Shown: in pieces, positions 55,479-64,000 of the stretch
Numbering within the stretch: the stretch's first letter is position 1
How the letters are laid out: every line of letters starts with the position of its first letter
Origin: Macrobrachium rosenbergii
Lineage: Eukaryota; Arthropoda; Malacostraca; Decapoda; Palaemonidae
Assembly (NCBI RefSeq): GCF_040412425.1
Contig: NC_089744.1
Coordinates: 38,424,099-38,488,098 of the forward strand
Length of the DNA: 64,000 bases
Direction: 5' to 3'
Made by a program: the position numbers and the translations under genes
Notes under the pieces: model-generated
Seen by the model: the letters and a program-made list of their open reading frames with translations, nothing else
The model's database searches: none
Told to the model about the DNA's origin: nothing

Positions 55479-55562
55479 GTATATATATACATATATATAT
55501 ATATCATATATATATACATATATATATCATATATATATATGTATAGATATAGTTATAGATAT
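55479..55562. repeat. Interrupted (TA)n microsatellite
   Basis: TA blocks with repeated CAT and CATA interruptions. Confidence 0.93.
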
Positions 55563-56491
55563 ATCCAACGATAGAAGGAGTGCGAAGGTGAAGGTGATTA
55601 GTTCAAGTGGAAGGCCAACGCTGTGGGTGGAAGAGGACTGACAAGGGAGTCAGGAGGTCGTCTGGGGAACCAATAATTAGGGCGGGGTCGTTAGAGGTCG
55701 CTGGAGGTCACACCTGTTTGTCATGTTAGTGTTTCTAGCGACACACGACCACACACGAAATCTTATTACTTATGCAAACAAGCCCACAGCACCAGTGGTT
55801 ACAGCTTACTTTGCAAATTGAAAAAAACAGAGCCACTTAATGGGTAAAAACAACAGAGGTTTACTCTATTACTCTTTCTCTCTCACACTCGGATACAAAC
55901 TGTAATTGTTTGTTATTTGGCTTTACATCGCTATTGCCTATCTATTCCAGTTCAACTGCATTTTCTAGAAGATGAACTGATGTCAAATACAACCTCAATA
56001 ATCACCTGACTATTTGTGTGAACAACGGAAAACATGCACTTGGCAACGTATCATAAAACGGCAAGAATACCAGTTTAATTACCAGAATAAGCACTCAATT
56101 TCATATAAGACTTAAAAAATTATATACTGTTTCACTTATCCTAGAGAAGAATATGGAAACCTCCAGACTATACATATCTTTTTTTCCAGGTCACCAGAAC
56201 CTTACCCCTTCAGTTACGTAACGCCCAAATTCCTGTAATGTACTCTTCATTTGAAAGTTTAAAGAATCTGTTATTAGTTTTAATGAATGTATTTCGTCTT
56301 TCATTTTTTCTGTAAGAAAAAATGTTAGGATTATAGCAGACCAATTTGTTAAAGAGATCGAAGACGCCTGATGATGGAGTTCAATTAAAATTTCAGTGGA
56401 GAAGTTTCCGTGAAAACTGAATAAAACATAGACACTAAAACCATACATAAAACGTATCTGCAATATCTTTTCTTCAAACATAAATGTAATG

Positions 56492-56857
<366 letters not shown>

Positions 56858-56859
56858 AG

Positions 56860-56863
<4 letters not shown>

Positions 56864-56952
<89 letters not shown>
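56864..56952. repeat. (TA)n microsatellite
   Basis: TA run of about 89 bases beside the foldback element. Confidence 0.98.
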
Positions 56953-56956
<4 letters not shown>

Positions 56957-57109
56957 TACTGTTTTATATATATATGTATGTATGTGCATGTGTGAGTTTA
57001 CTTCAACATAACTGTGAGCCTGCGTACTCATTGAAAAAGCCACTGCGCACCGCTGACTAAGCATTGAATTGTGTCTGGTGAAGAAATGGACATGAGCCTT
57101 ACAAGAAAT

Positions 57110-57138
57110 ACACACACACACACACATATATATATATA

Positions 57139-57197
<59 letters not shown>
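57110..57197. repeat. Compound (CA)n(TA)n microsatellite
   Basis: CA to 57126, then TA with a CTG interruption. Confidence 0.97.
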
Positions 57198-57198
<1 letters not shown>

Positions 57199-57710
57199 CA
57201 TATATGAATGTGCAATAACATACAAACGAAAATTTTCAAGAACTGAAAATGCCCACGCATCGAATACTGTAACACACACAAGTTACTTTCTCAGAAATAA
57301 CAATATTTAAAAAAACTCTACGGACTGCCAACCAGCAATGGTAAAAGAAAAAGACAGGTTATCAATGATATATAAATTCCGTGACTGACAGCACACGATA
57401 GCTTCGCCAACTAGAGTCACGCAACAGACTCATTTGCAATATTTAAACAACATGCTGCAATTTGATAAATGGCCGCTTCTTTATGCCGGAGCTCAGCGAG
57501 AAGACACGTTTAATGAAATTAATTTCGTCATCTTACATACTAAAGAAAACCGATCTTCGCTCATGAGATGGAAGTTAGCTAATTCAATGTTATGTATATC
57601 AACATAATGACTCACGAGCACACAGACGGAAAAGAAAAACCAAGCATAACACGACACACGAAAAAGCAAAAAAAGAATGGAGACCGGAAATATTAACCAA
57701 TACAGAGAAA

Positions 57711-57938
<228 letters not shown>

Positions 57939-57953
57939 TGTATTTGAGGCTAT

Positions 57954-58048
57954 CAGTCGAGAAACATGCCAAGCGCCATCCTGGGTCAAAGTATTTTTAA
58001 TTTAATTTATTATATTTTAAAAATGGCACTTGGCATGTTTCTCGACTG
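57954..58048. mobile_element. Short inverted-repeat element beside (AT)n
   Basis: Arms 57954-57979 and 58023-58048 match at 25 of 26 positions (begin CAGTCGAGAAACATGCC) around a 43-base AT-rich loop. The left side borders the 220-bp (CT)n(AT)n tract. Likely a MITE remnant or stem-loop. Confidence 0.5.
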
Positions 58049-58450
58049 AAAAGCTCATTTGACTTTTACACTCGATGTGGGTTACTTTAAAATCCTAAAC
58101 TATTACTGTATGAAAAATAAGCGCGATAATTAGTAATGTATGTCCATATCTGCTTTGCTGAAACGAAGTTAGGGACATGGAAAACAATGCTCACTCCGTC
58201 ACTAGTTGCCCTAATAGGTTAAACCAGAAAATAAGCTGTGATCCGTTGCTATAATCATAATAATGAGTAATAACAAACACGCAGGATAACACTTTTCTTT
58301 ATAAAAACTAAACAGATCTAAACGAGAAAAAGAAGATAGTGAACTAATGCAAATTACTGCGAATAAGCGTCAGCAAAAAAAAGGGAACTTTTTCATCAAC
58401 AACTATATAACTGTGACAAGTTTTTATACTTCATAGCTTATCAGACTGAG

Positions 58451-58452
<2 letters not shown>

Positions 58453-58514
<62 letters not shown>
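58453..58514. repeat. (GA)n microsatellite
   Basis: GA run of 62 bases. Confidence 0.98.
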
Positions 58515-58518
<4 letters not shown>

Positions 58519-59131
58519 TTATCTTGACACATGCTACTGCAAAGGAGACACTCGAAATTTTGAGACATACCGGAGGATTACTGAAGGGCACTCAGATGGT
58601 ATTCTCGCGTGCTGTTCACACCTTAACCGCGAATCGACCAAGAAACACCTCACAACGATCTACAGAAGGATAAAAAACGCGGACAAATCACACGATCCGG
58701 GCATTTACCGCCGCAGTGCCATAAAGATATAGGGTATTTATAGGCTTGATACAATAAGCTATTCTGAATCACACGTAAACTGTTCTAGACCCCGAAAAGC
58801 TATTGTTTATTGTAGCATGGGGAGATTTGAAGCGTTCCAGCCAAATCAGTAAGAACAAAAATCTCCCAAGTTTGAAAATGATCATCTCCAAATCTGGGGC
58901 TCAATTAACATTGGAGCGGCTCTGTTCTACACTAACAAATATAGCACGTCTTTTGTTTTTTCAGTTAAGGAAAAATCACTTAGGCTCAGATCAAATCTGA
59001 AGAGAAAACCGTGAATTTTGAGCAAAGGAAAGGCTTCAAAGGAAACCATCATGGTTTTGATGTCTACGCCATTCTGATGTCGCTTTCGTTTATTGCACAT
59101 TAACGATCACAAAATAACAACAGCCTGGCGT

Positions 59132-59156
59132 AAAAAAAAAAAAAAAAAAAAAAAAA
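59132..59156 (+). repeat. Poly-A run
   Basis: 25 A bases. It could be a retroposon tail, but no SINE or LINE body was recognised upstream. Confidence 0.9.
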
Positions 59157-59452
59157 GCTATAAGGGGCGTGCATGCTTGAAACTCATACTGCGTATTTAT
59201 GTACGTGAAATACATAAGCAATAAAAGAAAGTAATGTATAAATAGGTAACAACGTTGAGTTGGTCAGTACCTGGACGGATGATTGATGAAAACCAAGAAA
59301 TATCAGACGCTTCCGGCACATGTGCCCTTGACATCCCAGGGGCAGGCCTTGGGAATATTTTTTTAAATAATTTTTTGAAACTCCAAAGATAACACCTCCT
59401 GGAGCCACACTCCTGCATCACACAGCCACCCACCCAATGGGAAATATATCAT

Positions 59453-59458
<6 letters not shown>

Positions 59459-59483
<25 letters not shown>

Positions 59484-59500
59484 ATAAATGTGTGTGTATG

Positions 59501-59592
<92 letters not shown>
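59459..59592. repeat. (TA)n microsatellite
   Basis: TA blocks with a short TG/TATG interruption at 59485-59510. Confidence 0.97.
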
Positions 59593-59593
<1 letters not shown>

Positions 59594-60002
59594 TTACTTA
59601 CACACACACGCAAACATACACCTTCAGGGAAATGAACTAAGTAACCATTTCAAAAATCATGATGATAAAGTTGCTGGTACTTAAGGAAGAGCTAGAGAGG
59701 GTTGGGAGAACACAGGCAGACAAAAATGGTTAGTCCTATAAACTGGAAGTGGATGCAGCATAATTAAGGTTCTATTTTATCACCGTAACATCAAACAAAA
59801 TTTCAGCACTTATTCATAGCACGAATAAACGTTCATCTAAATTCATTCCACGAATGTTATAATAGGCGTTGTATATGCTCACAGTTCGCCCAAAAAGGTT
59901 ATTTTCATAAACTCAAAAAAAAATCATATAATCCTCATTTTCACAAAGATGTTGAAGTACCACTTTTTCTCAACAGGGGATAAATGAGACAACAAACATT
60001 TG

Positions 60003-60078
60003 TTGCTCTACCGTTTCGGCCCCCACCTGCCCTTGAAAAGCTCCTGAAAAGGGCCGATGGATGCCCAAACGTAGAACC
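60003..60078. ncRNA. Pair of divergent degenerate hammerhead-like segments
   Basis: On the plus strand CTGAAAA, helix GGGC/GCCC and AAACGTA (60044-60073) resemble the PLE ribozyme layout with one G lost before AAAC. On the minus strand the left half gives GGGC, GGCC, then GAAACGGTA. The back-to-back arrangement recalls the 7.9 kb foldback. Both cores are imperfect. Confidence 0.3.
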
Positions 60079-63000
60079 TTAATATTTTTTGTCTCCTTTT
60101 TCAGCCGTGGAATAAATTTTAAACTTCCTAATAAATATACAGAATCTACTGGGCACTTTCACCAGAAATACGTTTATTTTTCAGTGGTCAGAATCACCTC
60201 CAAACTTCGAAATATAATCACACTTTTCCTGAATACGTTTCTAACTACTGAAAATATAATTCCTAACCTTGAAACACACACTTTGTAAGTTTTATGCACT
60301 AACGTCGTAAATCAAAATTAACAGCCTACTATAAACTAAAATAACAAAATTTTAAATGAACGTTACAAATCGTCATAAGCCCAAAATGATTATTTTCAAG
60401 ATCTCAAGACACCCAATCTTCCTAAAGCAGCCTCACTTACCAAAACTGAAAATTTACATACGTTCTATATCGCCAAGACACAAACGTCTCAATGAACGTT
60501 CTAAGTAATCGTTGTAAATCTTAAAAATAAAATGGCTTTTCTTAAACTCAAAACAAAAAGGTGTTAATGAACAACGTCATGAACCCGAAAGGTTATTCCT
60601 ATTAACCCAGACCCTTAATCCCATCTGGACAATATTCTACAAGGCATCCCACAGGGGCCTTCAAGGAAGAAAGAAAAAAGTAAAAGGGTTACAACATGCA
60701 TAAAAACGTTCCACCGAAAAACCTCATAAATTTACTTTCTGGTTTAAGGTCTAGATTATGGCGCGCATTCATCAGGCGGACTTTATGGTCGTATTTCAGG
60801 AGGCAATAACGACTGTTTAGCGACTTGTTAACAAGTGATCTTATCGCGCAACCTTATCACTAATTACCCCTATTACGATAAGCATCTCTCATTAATCAAA
60901 GGATTGATTTAAAAGGCTATAAAACCACGTCCTCGGCCGAACTGTGGAGAATCATACATGTATACTGAAGGCTTTTTTTTGTGGTCACACTCTCCCTCCA
61001 CCCCATTATCCACTTTTTGCCTGCTAACTTTGTACATATAATCTTCACTTATCTTATAATTATCATTACATTATTAATAATCGATTTTAGTTTGGCGATT
61101 ATTATAATTTATATTTAAACTCACTATCTAGTCAAGACAGATAACTGCGAGTTCTATAAATTTGCACAATTTTGTGTCGTCTTTAAAATAAAATATATTC
61201 CTTGAACAAGAAACAACTTTATTTCACTAATTAAATACCTTCTTTGCGTAACCAACAAAATTCCTTGAGCAAATAGCTAAGATCTATACACGAACATCAG
61301 AAGTGAACATTTCAATTTACTGAGCAAAAGTGTAGTCTATATACCTGAATAACTACACAACGAATAAAGTCACTTTACACAATTATTAAACCACTTTACG
61401 CAACTGAACGTCCCATCATCCTCTTCCCACCAAATATCGGAGAAGTAAACCCGAGGAATTTCTTCCCCAGCAGAGCCCCTCCCACTCACTTTTGGAGATC
61501 TCATTAGGAACCTCGTCAACCTCCGGGGGGTTGGAAACTTTTAACCTTCATGACACGCTTTTCACATGGGAAAGTAACGAAACAGGTCCAGAAGATATAA
61601 AAGTCCTAAAATCGTCAGAGGGAAGGTTTGGACTTACAAGTCCTTATTCAGCCTATAAGATACTACAGTCAGACATCCAAAATCTAAGGGTTAGTTTATT
61701 AACATTCCTTTTTTCGCTAATAGTACATATGCTTTTTTTGGTTGGCAATTATGAGCAAATATGTAATCACACACACATACCTTTGCATTCGTAAATACAC
61801 ATTTGTTTATTTATTTTAACTTATTTAGAGCGTACAGTATTGATATATTGTACTATATTTCTGTTTTTAGCCATAACACAAATGGTGTATTGAAATATTA
61901 CCCCTTGTACAAATTAATTATACTGAAATGTGTGTAATAATCATTTTTAGTGGTATAGTATTTTAACTTCGACTCTATTACATCATACACTGCTTACAAC
62001 AAAAGAGAGAGAGAGAGAGAAGTTTACCGAAGCCAGCGAGATGATGACTTAAGGAAGAAAGAGAGTGATTTACGTTGGCAAGGTTGAAGTCCTTAATGAA
62101 AAACATGCTCAGGAGTGTGCAGAAAAGGTTAAGGTAAGGAACGATGTGGATTTTTACGAAGGGAAAAGAAGGGCATGGGACATACGAACATACGATTCCA
62201 GTTTCCTAAACAATTCTTACCAGGAGTACACAGTACGATGGTAAAATGACATCAAACTTGTCTCATCTCTTTGCTATGAATATCAATCGCTCAAATAAAA
62301 TAATCTCGTCTCATCAATATACAAACAAACACAATAAAAGCAACACTTCAAATCATCTTAACGAAACATACAAATTAACTAATATGCAATTAACCGAATA
62401 CATTCTAAAGCAACTGATCAGCATAAAACAACCAAGAAATAATTACAACGACCGTGAAGTCCTTTCACTTAGCCTTCACACGCAAGAAAGTGGGTGACAG
62501 GGTTGTGGTACCTTGGAGAATAAGGATAGGATAGATTTGGGCGTCTGGGCAGGTGATGAAAAGGTTGCGGGCGGCCACCTCTACTCAGCCCACGCGCAGC
62601 CGAAAAAGCAACAATGCTCTAGACAGAGCGGTGAGACCAGGTGTTAAATCCAGCCTGTCTTAGCGACTAATGGCCTGCAGCTCTGACTGTACTGTGTAAT
62701 TAGCATTAAAGGAACCTAACAAGAGTGTGCATTCCTAAAGCACGACTTGAGTACGCATAGGTACTATGGTATTTTCATTTCTTTTGGTTCGTTCTCTCGT
62801 CCTTTTACTAACAAATATCGTCACTACCAGTGTAATGTCCAGGACCCGAATCTTTCAAAATAACTTTTAAAGTAACACAAATTCATTCAATGAGATAAAG
62901 GCAATTGATTCCGTCCATACCTGAAATGCATTCGAGATTTTTTACTGCTGAATATCTACTTCCTACCTTTTTGCTCTGTTCTTATGGAGACTATCCCTCT

Positions 63001-63763
63001 AATGCATTTCTGATCAGGTTTATTCATTCTTGACACCTCTTGAAATGCCCCGCTTACGGAAATTGCCTTTGAAAACTGAATACAGTCTGCTCGCCTGTAT
63101 CTACCTGTCAGGCTTCACTATCTTCACCATTCAGAGTGAAGATTTTAAATTTGACTTCCGAACTCTTCATACCAAGTTCATCTCGATTGCACGGTTTCTC
63201 TGTCCTTTTCCTTGAAGAAAAACACACTGGCGCAATCACTGATATTTTATTTTTCAAGTTCCCTAAATCTGGTCATTTCAATGGTCTCGCATCGTCATTG
63301 TTGTAGCAACCGCAACGACAACAAAACCAACTATCATGGTAATTATAAGAGAATATGTACAATTTTTTAAATAATTCTCATTACAACATTAGTAACAGCA
63401 ATCCTAATGATGATGCAGTAGTTACGGGCCTAACAAACACTGACTCACTACAACACTGAAATTCCCAAGCGCCGCTCAAACAGCGCCCTCCTAACGTTTA
63501 AAAAGAAGACAATTGCTAACAACGAAGACTGAACACATATGCAAAAGACTCAGTCACTAATATTTCGAGCGACCAAATCAAGATGGCAAGACTGTACGTT
63601 GTTGTATATCCAAGCGCTGAACGCCTGCGTCAAGTGGTCATCATTTACCAATAAATGTCCACCTGGATTGGCTGGCAGACAGCCGGGAGGACACTTGAGT
63701 GGCGGGGCTTTGATACAGAAACTATAATAGGTGGCCAAGGTCTCTTCTATGCAAAGAGCAGTC

Positions 63764-63769
<6 letters not shown>
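60079..63769. other. No gene recognised
   Basis: AT-rich DNA with few microsatellites. It holds the weak candidate exon at 61471 and short frames without motifs. Confidence 0.45.
61471..61690 (+). other. Weak candidate internal exon
   Basis: An acceptor-like TTTCTTCCCCAG ends at 61470, and the frame stays open through GGLETFNLHD, ESNETGPEDI and SAYKILQSDI to a possible GTTAGT donor near 61690. The amino-acid mix is non-repetitive. No homology is recognised; this could be chance. Confidence 0.15.

Positions 63770-63809
<40 letters not shown>
63770..63809. repeat. (GA)n microsatellite
   Basis: GA run of 40 bases. Confidence 0.97.
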
Positions 63810-63812
<3 letters not shown>

Positions 63813-64000
63813 ATAAGTGTCATTAAGAGCTGAGATCACTCTTCTTCACAGGGTGATAATTGGCCATTTACTCATATAAAAAGGGACAATGAAATTTCCA
63901 TTCATGAATTTTAAACAAAACTCGTTCTGGTCAAACCTCCCACACTCAGAATGATGAATCACTGCACAATGATCTTCCGAACGCAATGAATCCGAATTTA

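Overview
This window looks like non-coding DNA from an arthropod, most likely a decapod crustacean (penaeid-shrimp-like). The inference rests on the very high density of long (GA)n/(CT)n, (TA)n and (TAA)n microsatellites, often as compound tracts, on the AT-rich unique sequence, and on the arthropod-type retroelements. No host protein-coding gene, tRNA or rRNA could be recognised. Most open frames longer than 60 codons are microsatellites read as poly-Tyr-Ile, Arg-Glu, Leu-Ser, Asn or Tyr, or retroelement pieces.

The outstanding feature is a Penelope-like retroelement (PLE) array at about 17,053-25,208. From left to right it holds an inverted stub of the element's 3' end (17,053-17,581), a 5'-truncated sense copy, and two full-length head-to-tail copies with a unit of about 3,026 bp. 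(TA)n microsatellite borders both sides. Each unit encodes one protein of about 828 codons, with a PLE-type reverse transcriptase followed by a C-terminal GIY-YIG endonuclease. A hammerhead-ribozyme-like motif lies near each unit end (three direct copies plus one inverted). The copies are almost free of substitutions but differ by many 1-nt indels, mostly in short homopolymers. This suggests either a very young array with consensus-sequencing errors or recent frameshift damage.

Other mobile DNA: a 5'-truncated, decayed LINE on the minus strand (about 3,056-4,350) with YADD and FxYLGH motifs and a (TTA)n tail; a heavily decayed LINE on the plus strand (about 28,957-29,280); and four foldback or palindromic elements near 7.8, 49.3, 56.5 and 58.0 kb. 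The 7.8 kb one has 10-bp flanking direct repeats and hammerhead-like cores. Further degenerate hammerhead-like segments lie near 44.3 and 60.0 kb.

Other repeats: a minisatellite with higher-order structure at 35,580-36,215, an 18-bp minisatellite at about 11,886-11,952, two local duplications (11.06/11.75 kb and 34.94/35.05 kb), and about fifty microsatellite tracts. The remaining unique-looking stretches show no coding evidence that can be supported from sequence alone; they could be introns or intergenic DNA.
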